DNA from: Dirofilaria immitis | Taxonomy: Eukaryota > Nematoda > Chromadorea > Rhabditida > Onchocercidae | Assembly (NCBI GenBank): GCA_024305405.1 | Contig: JAKNDB010000015.1 | Coordinates: forward strand, 61,001-125,000 | Direction: 5' to 3' | DNA: 64,000 nt | Part shown: positions 48,270 through 60,219 of the stretch, in pieces | Numbering within the stretch: the stretch's first letter is position 1 | Layout: each line of letters opens with the position of its first letter | Notes under the pieces: model-generated | Database searches by the model: none | Told to the model about the DNA's origin: nothing | What the model saw: only the letters and a program-made list of their open reading frames with translations | Made by a program: the position numbers and the translations under genes

Positions 48270-48402
48270 TTAAGTATTATTATATTGAGTGTGGAAATCT
48301 TTTCATTTATTTGATTTATATTTGAAATGAAATTCTACAGATCAAGCAAATGGAATGAAAAGAAGAAAACAAAATACTCAATATAATAACACTTTAACAA
48401 AA
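48270..48402. mobile_element. Foldback (MITE-like) candidate in gene 2 intron 2
   Basis: TTATTATATTGAGT (48277-48290) is perfectly matched by ACTCAATATAATAA (48376-48389), and imperfect pairing goes on inward (TCTTTTCATTTATTTGAT against AAATGGAATGAAAAGA) and a few bases outward (TTAAG / CTTTAA). The whole 130 bp folds on itself. No clear target-site duplication is visible and there is no coding capacity, so the mobile nature is a guess. Confidence 0.45.
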
Positions 48403-48959
48403 AAGCGTATAAATATTATAATTTAGATTTTTGGTATAAATTTTCAAATTTAATTTCGTATAAATTAAATTAGAATTAATTAATTTAATCGATATTAGAG
48501 TTTTATACTTTATAAAAATACCAAAAATTTAAATTATTTTTGTAATAATTAAAGAAAGGAAAGGAAATTCTTATTTTAATTAATTTATTAATTAATTAAA
48601 ATGTTTAAAAATTAAAATATATATGTATAGAAAATACAAAATGATTTTATATTTTTGTAATTAATTTCAATATGCAATTAAAAATTTCATTCTTTTAATC
48701 GATCCATCGATCCATTGTTGACATTAAAAATTGATTAAAATTTTATTTGTCTATAAAGCCATTTCAAAAAATATATTTTATTTTAGCAACAAAAAAAAGA
48801 AAAATTTTTCTTTATAATTATTTCATTTTTTATTTCATTTTTTTATAAAATTTAATTTTCAAATTTTTTTTATTCAAATTTTTGATAAGAAAAAAACAGA
48901 TTTTTCGACAGTTTTTCTTTTTTTTTTATGATAAAATTTGACAAATTGATAGCTTATAG

Positions 48960-49185
48960 AAAGATACCGAAATCCGATAGTGCAACTTCAATAGAAGCAC
49001 CAAAATTTCATTATGATATGGATTTTGATTTACGTGCGTTAAAAGAAGCGTTAAAATCAGCGGAATTTTGGAAGAATCCGGTTATCAATCAGTTTTGGAA
49101 CGCTCACAACATAATCAGTATGGTACAGGATGGATGATAAATCAAGATATGAGCGATGTAAGCAGTGATAATGATGATAATTGGG
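48960..49185 (+). CDS. Gene 2 exon 3, polar/acidic region
   Basis: Encodes KIPKSDSATSIEAPKFHYDM, then DFDLRALKEALKSA; after a lost base it goes on GILEESGYQSVLERSQHNQY and ends MSDVSSDNDDNW. One G is missing in the run at 49062-49063: as written the frame stops at TGA after 49134, while one more G opens it to the donor GTAAGC in phase 1. I chose TATAG before 48960 as acceptor because it gives the needed phase; the TAG at 48952 would lead to an immediate stop. Confidence 0.8.
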
Positions 49186-49877
49186 GTAAGCAAATTTTTG
49201 TCATTGATTATATTTTCATTATTTATCATAAATAAAATCTTTTGTTTTGCTTAATTATAATATAATAATTAGCAATGAATAATTGGAAATATTAAAATCA
49301 TATCAATCTTATGCATATGTTGAAGAATATGAATTATTGATTGGTTTCCTTTTTATAAATCATTTCTACAAATCGTATATTATCATTTTCTTGATCATTG
49401 ATTCACTGTAAATTTATCAGTCTTTTTTTAATTAATTAAATGATTTCGACAATCTTTTCTTCACTTATCATAATTATATTTGTCTTCTCTTGGCTTCTTT
49501 TACTCCTCAAATTAATTAATTAAATTTTAGATAATTACTTTGAAATACCGAAATTATACCTATCTTTTTATGACAAATCTATTATCAATTGATATTAATG
49601 ATGGTAATAAAGTTGATAACAATGATGATGATGATAAATGATAATGATAATATTTGTAATGGCAATGACAATAGCTGTAATCGATTTAAACACGAATTGA
49701 GAATTTGGCATTTTGTTTCCAATGGTAATGATAATGATAATGGTAATAATGATGATTATAATAATAAGGATAACTATGTAGTGATGATGACGATGATGAT
49801 AGAGTAATGGCAATAATAGTAAAAATCGAATCGATTTAAATATTTTCTAAACGACGATGATAACGGTAATAGTGATA

Positions 49878-49914
<37 letters not shown>

Positions 49915-52900
49915 CGATGACTGATGATAGTGATGATAATAATAATGGCAATAGAAATAACTGTAATAGATTTAATAAAAGGAATGAAAGAACAAGGAAA
50001 TAGTATTATAATTATCATCATCATCATTATCGCTCTCATTCTAATCCTTGATATTAAAATTGAAGGACCGGATCCACTCAAGTAATCATCACCATCATCA
50101 CCATCATCATCATCATCATCCTGTTCAATTATTTTAATTGTTCGAAATTTACCATCTATATTTTTCTTCATCATTTATCAAACAAAAAAAAAAAGCAATT
50201 AGTGAAAGATAGCAAATCTTGATATTATCATTATAATATGTTACATTAATGTTATCAGTAACGCTCTTACCATGATAATATATCATTTAAATATTATGTT
50301 AAAGTTTCCTTTTTGTTTTTTTCTTACAAATTTTATTTTCATTTAAAATTAAATTTTATTGCAATATTCATTTCGTAATTATTACAATTTCATTTAATAT
50401 GTAAATAAATTCTATTTTTTATTCAAATAAAATACGAATTAAATTTAGTTTACAAATTTCAAATTAAACAGAAAAAAGAAGAAAATTAAAATTTGACAAA
50501 TTGAAAAATCAATCATAAATTCAATTTTTTTTTTGGTTTTAAAAGTTGCCTTTTTCAAAATTAGCTATTAGAATTTTGTATCTAACATTTTCCTTCGTCC
50601 TTCATTTCTTTTCTATCGTTTAGATTTTTGCACTTAAAAGCTTAAAACATTTTTAGTAATTCGATTTTTTTTCCTTTCATCCTAATTTACAAAAAGTCTG
50701 AAATTATTCTCGTCTTTTCAATTAACTATCTATTCGATGTAATTTTGTCCTTCAAAAAAAAAAAAATTTTATGCTCAATTCTTTAATTAAACTTAGAATA
50801 AATTGTTAATCTATCATTTATCAATTTTTGAATTTAACTTTAAGGCATTAGTTATCATAAAAAAATAAAAAAATGGATAACTATGAAATTATATAAAATT
50901 GGCTTATATTTAAAAAACAGAATAATTTCACAGTTCGTTGTTTTTTTTTTTTTTTTTGTAAAAGCTAAAATTTAAACTTAAATTCAATAAATTAAATTAC
51001 TAATATAAAATTTTTGATAATATTTTAACAAATTGATTAATGATAATATATTTTGTTATCATCAAATAATTATCAAATAATTATTTATCAATTTCAGTAA
51101 ATATTTTTTATCCGAATTTTCAAGTTAAAAATAAATTTTTAAATTAGTAGTAAAATTAAAAAGAAAGAAAAAATTGATTACTTTGAATTTTACCAAAAAA
51201 ATTTATCAATCAAAAATTTTTAACCTTTCATTTTATTTCTTTTTTTACCTTTGAAAGGTCAATTTTGTAAAAAAATTGGCTTTAAAAAATAAAATTATTT
51301 AATTTTTAAGTATTACAAATCGTAATTATACAATTATAGTTATCATTGCCCTTTCGTCATTTTTATTTTGTTTTGTTTTTTTTTTGATAACATAATTTTA
51401 GGAATTATTTTTGGAAGAGAACAAAAACAAAAAAAAGAAAATTGAAAGAAAATTTTTTATTATTTTGGCCTAAAATAATAAGACAATAAAATATATTTTT
51501 AGTTTATTTGTTTAGATGTGTTTACGATATTTTAAGTCATATATGTTCAATTATAAATCATAAAGCTGAAATTATATATATATTTTTATCGTTATAAAGC
51601 GAGAACGAATTATTGTTAACATTTTGCCATTATTACCATTATTATTATTATTATTTATCTTGAAAGCTATAATTATTTATTACTAAAATAATTTGATTCC
51701 ATATGATCGCTTATTTCTTATTTTTCATAAAAATTATTATTGTTACTACAACAATTTATTGATTATTTAATCATGAAAAAACCTATTACCACTATTACTC
51801 TTACAATAAATGCTATCGTATTAATTGCTATGAAAATTACCAGTAATATTATTATTACAATAAATATTGTTATTATTTGTTATGCAATCTGTTACTGAGA
51901 TGCTACTATTGTAATAAGAATGTTTATTATTTGCTGTGAAAACTACCATTAGTATTATTATTATCAACGCATACTATCATTATTTGTCATGCAGTCTGTT
52001 ACTATTACAATTATACAACTTATTATTTGACATGAAATGAAAACTATCACTAATATTATTATTGCCAACAAATATTATCATTATTTGTCATGCAATAATC
52101 TATTACTAATATTACTATTAAAATAAGTACTGTTTATTGTTTACCATAATATTATTATTACCAGCAGATATTATCATTATTTGTCGTACAATCTATGACT
52201 AATATTACTATTACAATAAGTATTGTTTATTATTTGTCATGAAAACTATCATATTATTTACTATGAAAAATACTGCTATTATTTTCATGCAATTTATTAC
52301 TAATATTACTATGACAATAAGTATTGTTCATTATTTTTCATGAAAATTAATTGCTGTCACGATTGCTATTATTATTCCAACAACTATTGATTATTATTTA
52401 TCATGATTACTAGCGTTGCCATCACAACAACCACTCCATCGACTATTACATATGCTGATGCTGCTACAATTACAACTAATAGTACTAATTCTATTACTTC
52501 GATCATTGATAATGGTAGTCGTTGGTCAACATATATTTGTAAAAGAAATGAAAATATTGGTAATAATAGCAATTTATAATTATTATATTGATAAATGCTA
52601 TCATGTGAATAGTATTGATAATAGTAATATTTAACAAACGATATATGCTTTTCCATCATTTTCATTTTCTTTTACAAATATTATAATCAATATATTAGTA
52701 TTATTATTATTATCATTGTTATTATTGTTATCATCATAATCTTTATTTTTAAATTTTTATTATTTTTCTTAACAACTATTATTCAATTTAATTGATTATA
52801 TCAATCAATCAAATTACTATTTTATTATCATAAATTTTTGTAAATTTCATCTCATAACTAATATTTATCATTTTTTGATAAATATATTTATCAAAATATA

Positions 52901-53191
52901 AAATAAGAATTCAAAAATATATTATCAGTTTGATTTCATTAGACTAAACATATATAAATGTACCAAAGAAGAGAACATATAATACATAAGTGATAAAATT
53001 TTATTAATTAGAATAATATGAAACTATGAAAAATTAATTTTTAAATTTGAATGTTTAATCCATTATCAAATATCATATTATTAAATATCAATTAATGATA
53101 AATGCTGGAAGTGAAGGTTAATTATTTGATTTGTAATAATATGATAATTTTTATCATTACAAATATTCATATGAATTTATATTGTTTATAG
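49186..53191 (+). repeat. Gene 2 intron 3: GAT/ATC triplets and an ATTACTA array
   Basis: From 49590 to 49975 the + strand is GATAATGAT/GATGAT sequence with about 14 GAT triplets at 49876-49918; at 50005-50125 it switches to the complement (ATC/CAT, CATCATCATCATCATC). From about 51780 to 52400 runs a degenerate array of about 85 bp units (TATTACTAATATTACTATTA, CAATAAGTATTGTTTATTAT, TTGTCATG). The remainder (50200-51600, 52680-53190) is plain AT-rich sequence. Confidence 0.85.
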
Positions 53192-53275
53192 ATGGTTGTA
53201 TGGATGTTGGTAATGAACGAATTAAAATTAAAGAAATGTCGGATATATTGGCATCAAGATTTGCTTTTATTACTG
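53192..53275 (+). CDS. Gene 2 exon 4, start of SEC14-like domain
   Basis: Encodes DGCMDVGNERIKIKEMSDIL, then ASRFAFIT plus the first base of Gly. The FAFITG string corresponds to FAYLSGG/FAFLSGG of Dbl/DBS proteins. Phase 1 at both ends; donor ACTG|GTAAGT, a strong site. Confidence 0.9.
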
Positions 53276-53392
53276 GTAAGTTTATTTACTTATTTACTTT
53301 TTCCTTCTTATAATTACGAAATATTTTAATTAATAATATTCGCTTTTACTACTAATAAGTTTTTATTTATTTATTTGCTTTTTACCTTTATA
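53260..53392 (+). repeat. Duplicate of the exon 4 end and 5' splice site
   Basis: TTTGCTTTTATTACTGGTAA followed by GTTTATTTACTTATTTACTT (53260-53299) recurs as TTCGCTTTTACTACTAATAA and GTTTTTATTTATTTATTTGC at 53339-53379, 79 bp downstream. The copied donor changed from CTG|GTAAG to CTAATAAG and cannot be used. Confidence 0.9.
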
Positions 53393-54339
53393 TTAAAGTG
53401 ATACTTTTGCTCGAATTTTTCATAAATATTTCAAAATATATGCTATGTTCGTCTTTTCAAAAAAAAAAAATTTTATTTAATATAAACGACAAAAATTGTA
53501 TTTATCTTTTTGTATTAAATTTTTGAAATGAAACAACGAAAAAAGCGAATTGCTAAAAATTTAAAATATTTCTTCTTTAAAAAAATTAAAAATTTAAACT
53601 ATATTTGATGCAATGATAATTGTTTATCTTATTTGTTTTCATTCTTCATCATTATATTAATTTATGGTTATTTTAAAATGATTTTATCTTAGATATTATT
53701 TAAATTTTAATTTAATATATTTTATTTTTTTATTAATACAAAATTTAAAATTATTAATTCGATAATTTTTAAACGATAAAAAATATTTTAATTTAATTTG
53801 CTAAATATAATTAATTTTAATATTTTGATAATACCAATTCTGTTTTGTTCTTATCGTTATTACTAACTATTAGAATTGCCATTTTGCATTATAAATAAAT
53901 ACTTCGATTAGTAATGCATAGAATTTAATTATTCATTTACGAAAAAAAAACAATAAAAAAAGCCAATATGAAGTAGAATTTTGATGATTAAATAGCTGGA
54001 TGTTATGCAAATAACATACATTCCAATCCATTTATTTCATTTTCTTTTTTTTCGTTCCAAAATTTCATTTTTAGTTTTTTTATTTTCAATTTTTTTTTGA
54101 ATTAAACTAAAGTATATATCGATTTAATGGATTAACTAAACATTTAAAATTTATTAGATTCTTTTATTCACATCTCTCTCTTTCTCTTTTTAATTCTCAA
54201 TGATTACAATTTATTTCTTCTCAATTCCATTTATTTACTTTTCTTTTGCAATAAAAATAGAAAAAATATAAGATGGATTCGAAAAAAAAAGAACGATTTC
54301 AATGCATACTGCAATAAATAACATTTCATATAGCTGCTG

Positions 54340-55135
54340 AACAACATTATGAAATGGGTCTATGCTTTATTTACTGTAACTGATTTCATACGATACTATA
54401 CAGTATGCTATCAAAATTATGATACAAAATTTGCATGTGCTTTGTTTGCTGTAATTTAGCTTATTGTAACTCTTCTACAAAATTATATCGTTCGTGATTA
54501 TTGGCGTTACCTATGAGCTTTAACCGATGTAGTGCGCTACCGAAGTATGCTACAAAATATGCTTATGCTTTGTTTACTGTAACGATTTTTGCTATGCAAT
54601 ACATTTTTGTCGAATTGTGTCACAAAATTTGCTATATCTGCTTATAATAATTATCATTTATAATTATAATAATGTATGCCATCGAATCATAATTATGTTA
54701 TGAAATTTGCATACGCCCTGCTTACTGTAATTTTGCTTATTGTAAGACATATACGGTTTGATACAATGTACTATCGACTTATATTGCAAAATTTATTCGC
54801 GCTCCATTTACCGTTCAACACAGTACGCTACAGAATTACATCGCGAAATTTTCCCGTACTTTCTTATAGTAACTGTCTTATTCAATACAGTATACTACCG
54901 AATTATACCAAAAAATTTGCATACACTTCGCCTATTGTAATTTTGTTTATTGTAAGCTTACGATTTGATACAATGTACTACCGATCTATGTTGCAAAATT
55001 TGTGCACTGCCTACTGTAACGATTTTGTACGGTTAGATACAGTACGCTATTTCGCTAAGTTTGCTTATGCTTCTGTCGGTATGCTAACCAAATTATATTG
55101 CAAATTTTATTTATACTTTGCTTGCTGAAATAAAT
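54340..55135. repeat. Degenerate tandem repeat, about 85-bp unit, gene 2 intron 4
   Basis: About nine units with AAATTTGCATATGCTTTGTT, TACTGTAATTTTGCTTATTG, CGATTTGATACAGTATGCTA and CCGAATTATATTGC. Richer in G+C than its surroundings. The 150-codon open frame 54676-55128 runs through the units with a shifting register and is not a gene. Confidence 0.9.
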
Positions 55136-55845
55136 ATTTTTTTATCGATTATGTTTAAAATGGTGCAGAAATATTTTCACATTTCATAATTAATTTAATG
55201 CTGGAAATACATTTCTTAATTAATTTAATGCTAGAAATCCCTTAATATTTTGCTTGTTTCCGAATCATTAATCATAATAATTGAAAACCATCCTCTTTGT
55301 TATCAATCATTTCTTCATTTTTATATAGATATTTGAAAATAGGATGTAGAAAGAAGTCGGAAAGATAAAATTTTTTTATTTCTTCGTTTTCTTCATTTAT
55401 TGTATCCATTCTCTGGGATGCTTATTAATAATCGAAATATTTTCTAGTTATATTGAAATTTAATTTTATTTATTTATGTTTTATTCCGTTTCAATTTCTA
55501 TTCAAATATAAATATTCAAAAATATTAGATAATAATATTTGCCCAAACTAAATAAAAAAGTTTTATTAATGCGTATATTTTTATCATTTTGATAAATATC
55601 ATTCATTTCCTCAAATACAAAAAGTATATCTATTACATATCACATCTTATCTATTATCATTAATTAATTAATTTTATTTATTTTTCTTTTTCTTAAATGT
55701 AAAAAATTATTGTTGTATATGGCAATTTCGTTTTGCTATAATTATAAACGATAAATTTTACAAAAATTGAAAAATAAATATAATCAGTTAATCAATATTG
55801 CTATACCTATTATGCATATATATTTTTTTGAAGTTGCATTTAAAT

Positions 55846-55918
55846 TAATCCTATCATCCTATCTACCATAAAGATAATCAATAATGGAATAGGAGAATGT
55901 AGAAAAAAGATAGGATTA
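55846..55918. other. Inverted repeat TAATCCTATC...GATAGGATTA
   Basis: Ten-base arms at 55846-55855 and 55909-55918 with 53 bp between, the inner part also partly complementary (CATCCTATCTAC / GGAGAATGTAG). A small foldback; its origin is unknown. Confidence 0.5.
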
Positions 55919-56169
55919 TAATTTGTTGTAATTATTAGATAGCACAAAATAATTATCCGTTTGATTTTTCAATTTTAACGAAAATAAAATGATTGATTGT
56001 ATGAAATGCAATGTATAAAATATATTTACACTTTATGAATTAAATTTTTATTCGTTTTATTTTTCATTTCAATTTTCATTTTTTCATTTCCAATATGCAT
56101 TTATTTGCTAAAATTTTATCATTGATTTAGTTTGAAAATATTTTCAATTTTTTGAATAAATTTATGCAA

Positions 56170-56800
56170 TTAATAGGACATACGATGTTTACGTTGAATC
56201 AAACGCAAACGTTTCAACTTTTATAAGAGATATGACATTTACGTTGAATCAAACGCAAACGTTTCAACTTTTATAAGAGATATGACATTCATCCGTTGAA
56301 TCAAACGTAAACGTTTCAACTTCTATAAGACATATGACATTCATCCGTTGAATCAAATGTAAATATTTTCAATTGATTTATTTTATGCTTTTATTATCTT
56401 TAAACAGTCACGATCTTAATAATCTAATGTTCACGTTGAATCAAACGTAAACGATTCAAATGATCGATTATATTTTATACTAAAATATTGCATTATCATC
56501 TTTATACAATAGTTGTTTCAATGATACATACGACTTTTACGTTGAATAAAAACGTGAATATTTCAATTGATTATATTTTTGCAAACATTTCAATTTCTAT
56601 AATATATGCGACGTTTACGTTTGATTAGACATACATTCCAACTGATTAATCATTTTATACCTTATATTATCGTCTTTATCAATAATATCAACGATACAAA
56701 TATAACGTATCAATAATATCAACGATACATTGTATTATCGTCTTTATCAATAATATCAACGATACATATAACGTTTACGTTGAATTAGGCGTATTTTTTA
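56170..56800. repeat. ACGTTGAATCAAACG(C/T)AAACG repeat, gene 2 intron 4
   Basis: Three to four tight 56-60-bp copies (ATATGACATTTACGTTGAAT, CAAACGCAAACGTTTCAACT) at 56178-56370, followed by five decayed, longer-spaced copies to about 56800. AAACGTTT palindromes are in each tight unit. Confidence 0.93.
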
Positions 56801-57294
56801 AATTGTATTATATTTTATGTCTCAACAATTATATTCCTTTATTATGCAACTTTTTGAAGCATTTTATAGTATTTCCTAAAAATTTTGCAAAAAATATTAA
56901 AAATTTTTAAGACTGAAAATTGGTAATATAATTATTTTTATTTAAAAAATATATTTCTTTCAATTTTGTTATTTTAATTTTAATTTTAGGAATTTAATTT
57001 ATTAAATAATTATTATTTCATTAATTATTATAATTTCAATAATTTAATTTTTGCAATTTAAAATTTTTATAAATTATTTATTTTTATAAATTATTATTGT
57101 TGTAATGGAATTTTAAAAAATTTTAATTTTAATTTATTAAATTTGTAATTAAATTATATCAACGTATTATTAATATAAAAATTAATTAATAAATTAGCAA
57201 CAGGCGGAATAAAATAGAAATGAATTATTGAAAAATGAATAAATCAAATTTAAAATATTATTATTATTAATTATATAATTTATTAATTATCATT

Positions 57295-57600
57295 TAATTT
57301 CTCATAATTCTTTATTATCTCTTTTCGTAATCTTTTCTCAAAATTTAATTATTACTTAAAATTTATTTGATTTTTTTCACCTTATTTCTCATAATTCTCT
57401 ATTATCTCTTTTCATCATCCCTTCTTTTTTGTGTTTCAAATTTTAATTATTGTATTTATTCAATTTCTCATAATCTTCTATTATTTTTTCCTGTATCTTT
57501 TCTTACTTTTATTTTAAATTTTAGTTATTACTCAATATTTATTCAATTTTTTTCGCCTTGTTTCTCATAATCCTCTACTATCTCATTTCTTCTATTTTAA
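57295..57600. repeat. TTTCTCATAATTCTCTATTATCTC repeat, gene 2 intron 4
   Basis: Four units of 60-85 bp with TTTCTCATAAT(T/C)(T/C)T(C/T)TA, TTATCTCTTTTC and AATTTTAATTATTACT. An open frame at 57367-57570 is produced by this array. Confidence 0.85.
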
Positions 57601-58464
57601 GTTTTTGAAAGTTTTATTTTTACTAATTTATAACACTGTTATTTGTTAGCTAATCAATAATTCTTCTATGTTGATTTATTATAATCGTCTTAATCGATAT
57701 TTTTCTTCTATAACTTTTTTAAAAGATTTTTATTTCACTTTAAATTTACAAATAGAAATAATTCAATACTCTCGACGAATAATAAAATTTAAATTAATTC
57801 TATGTAAAAGTAAAGGTATTGCAATTTTGTTGGCTAATTAAGGCTAAAAGCCTTTATAAACATTTAATAGTACAATTTAGAAACTAGCCTTGTTTATCTG
57901 GCTTCCAATGAATCGACTAATCGTCCTATTTATTAGCCTATATGCATATGCATTATTACTAATTTTCAATAATATGCATAATATAATTCTTAATTGATAT
58001 TAAATCAATGATTTGATTTAATCTTATCCAAACTTGTTGAAGTAAATTAAAAATATCGATTATTTGCAAATGTAATGTTGATTGGATTATTATTATTATT
58101 TCTACTTTTTACTATATCAGTTGTATGGTTTGCAATCAAAATTGCTATCCGACAATTTTTCAATCTTTCTTATGGTAATTTAAAAAAAAATTCTTTATTC
58201 ATTTTCTTTTTTTTTTTAATTTAAGATTACTGTAAATTTGAAAATTTTTTTGTTATTTATATTAAATGAAAATAAATTTAGAAAAAGTTTTGAAAAAAAT
58301 GCTTTTCGATAGAGAGATAGCCTGAAATTCAATGTAATAAATGAAAAATTAAAAAAACATTTTCGTTTTCGTTTTTTTCCTAAAATAATTAAAGGAAATA
58401 TTTCGTTTAAATAAATTTCAAATGTTTTTCTTCTTTTTTTTTTAAATTAATTTTTATTTCAATA

Positions 58465-59460
58465 ATATACGATACTTGGTTTCTTATTATTTTAATTATA
58501 AATTAATATACGATACTTCTTTTTCTTATTATGATAATTTTAATTCTAAATTAATCAATATATGATACTTCTTTTCTCTAATTTTAATAATAAATTAATT
58601 AATATACGACACTTCTTTTTCTTATTATGATAATTTTAATTATAAATTAATATAAGATACTTCTTTTCATTATTTTAATTATAAATTAATATATGATACT
58701 TCGTTATCTTACCATTTTAATTTAGTTATAAATTAATATGCGATACTTCTTTTCGTTATTTGAATTATAAATTAATATGCGATATTTCTTTTTCTTATTA
58801 TTTTAATTATAAATTAATATACAATACTTCTTTTTCTTACTATGATAATTTTGATTATAAATTAATATACGATACTTCGTTTCATTATATTAATTATAAA
58901 TTGATATACGATACTTCGTTTTCTTATTATTTAATTATAAATTAATATACGATACTTCTTATCATTATTTTAATTATAAATTAATATACGATATTTCTTT
59001 TTCTTATTATTTTAATTTTAATTACAAATTAACATACGATGCTTTTTCGCTATTTTAATTTTAATTATAACTTAATGTACGACACTTCTTTTTCCTATTA
59101 TTTCAATTTTAATTATAGATTAATATACTGTACTCATCTGTTATTTCAATTTTAATTAAAATTAATATACGATACTTTTTCTTATTATTTTAGTTATGAA
59201 TTATACATGACACTTTTTCGCCGTTCTAATTTTAAATACGAATTAGTATACGATACTTTCGTGCTATTTTAATCTTAATTACAAATTAATATACAATACT
59301 TTTCGCCATTTTAATTTTATTTATAAATTAACATAAAATTTATTTCAATTTTAGTTATAAATTAATATACGATACTTTTTTGTTTATTTTACTTTTAATT
59401 ACAAATTATTAGATAACACTTTTTTTTTGCTATTTTAATTTTGATTACAAATTATTTCTT
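58465..59460. repeat. 1-kb minisatellite (AATTATAAATTAATATACGATACTTC), gene 2 intron 4
   Basis: About 22 units of 35-52 bp: TTAATTATAAATTAATATAC, GATACTTCTTTTTCTTATTAT. Units are most alike in the middle and decay toward the 3' end. It stops about 220 bp before the acceptor of exon 5. Confidence 0.95.
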
Positions 59461-59681
59461 TCTTTTCTCTCATTTAATACAAAATTTTTAGGATAATAAA
59501 ATTCTTTTTTTCCCCTGGAAATTTGCATAAATATAAATATAATATGTTTCAATGATAAATTTATTTTACTAAGATAGTTTTGGAAATTTTATTTATTACT
59601 TTTATTTTTATTTCTTTTTTTTTTTTTAATTTAACAAAGATAAGTAATTATTGGGAAATTTTTTATTTATTCTTATTTTAG

Positions 59682-59790
59682 GTGCTCGTACAAAAGAAGG
59701 TAATCCGATATTGATATTTCCGGATAGTAGAACACAATTAGCGGAAGAGGAATTTCATCTTCTTATTTCCTATCTTCTTCAAATACCATC
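59682..59790 (+). CDS. Gene 2 exon 5, SEC14-like domain
   Basis: Encodes GARTKEGNPILIFPDSRTQL, then AEEEFHLLISYLLQIP and two bases of Ser. It matches DBS-type GGRG..G.P(I/V).TFP and (E)F...(M/I)TYL.SIPS. Acceptor TTATTTTAG, donor GTAAAC. Phase 1 in, 2 out, frame intact. Confidence 0.92.
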
Positions 59791-60090
59791 GTAAACAACC
59801 TTTTTTTTTTTTTTAACCAAAATTTTAATCAAAATTTTCTCTTTCTCTCTCTCACTCTCTCAAAAAAAAAGAGAAAATTTTATTTCTTTTCTTTCTCCTA
59901 AATATTTTTTATCTTTCGTTTTTTCTTTTTTTTTTATTTGCATTATTTTATTTATAATTAAAATCGATTATTGAGTAAAAAATTTGATTAAAATATTTGA
60001 TATTGTAGAAATTAAAATTAATAATTAAATTAAAATAAATGCTTAATATAATTTGAAATGATTAAATGAAATGAAATAATTTTTTTTTAG

Positions 60091-60180
60091 ACTTGAAGAG
60101 GAGCAAAAAGTTATGTAATTATTATTGATCGTCGTATGGATAAATGGTCATCCATACGTTTATTACTTGCATATTTAACG
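60091..60180 (+). CDS. Gene 2 exon 6, SEC14-like domain
   Basis: Encodes SLEEEQKSYVIIIDRRMDKW, then SSIRLLLAYLT. Dbl/DBS proteins have (F)ILVIDRRRDKWTSVK at this place. The A run at 60105-60109 lacks one A; as written TAA follows within seven codons, and with it the exon reads through to ACG|GTAAGT in phase 0. Later exons are beyond the window or were not found in 60181-64000. Confidence 0.9.
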
Positions 60181-60219
60181 GTAAGTTGTAAATTTAAATT
60201 TTATTTCATATTATATTAA

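Larger units (their letters stand above)
46406..60180 (+). other. Gene 2: SEC14/CRAL-TRIO-like N-terminal part of a probable Dbl-family RhoGEF, 3' partial
   Basis: Gene-level entry. Exons: 46406-46433, 47875-48028, 48960-49185, 53192-53275, 59682-59790 and 60091-60180. All joins are in phase. The readable domain starts around SDILASRFAFITGARTKEG, then NPILIFPD, EEFHLLISYLLQIPS and DRRMDKWSS. This order (F-A-F-(I/L)-(T/S)-G, P-I-(L/V)-x-F-P, SYL-x-x-IPS, ID-R-R-x-D-K-W) matches the SEC14-like N-terminal domain of MCF2/MCF2L (Dbl/DBS), where human has RRRDKWTSV. Trio, SESTD1 or PLEKHG4-type proteins share the domain and are alternatives. In DBS-type proteins spectrin-like, DH and PH parts follow; here they would be right of the window. 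The preceding 160 residues are polar and not recognised. Confidence 0.78.

Noticed and set aside
49836..50174. His/Asp-rich open frames on both strands
   Set aside because: Translations of GAT/ATC triplet repeats inside gene 2 intron 3.
54676..55128. 150-codon open frame
   Set aside because: It runs across degenerate 85-bp repeats in gene 2 intron 4, and the protein repeats only as the DNA does. No domain and no splice context.
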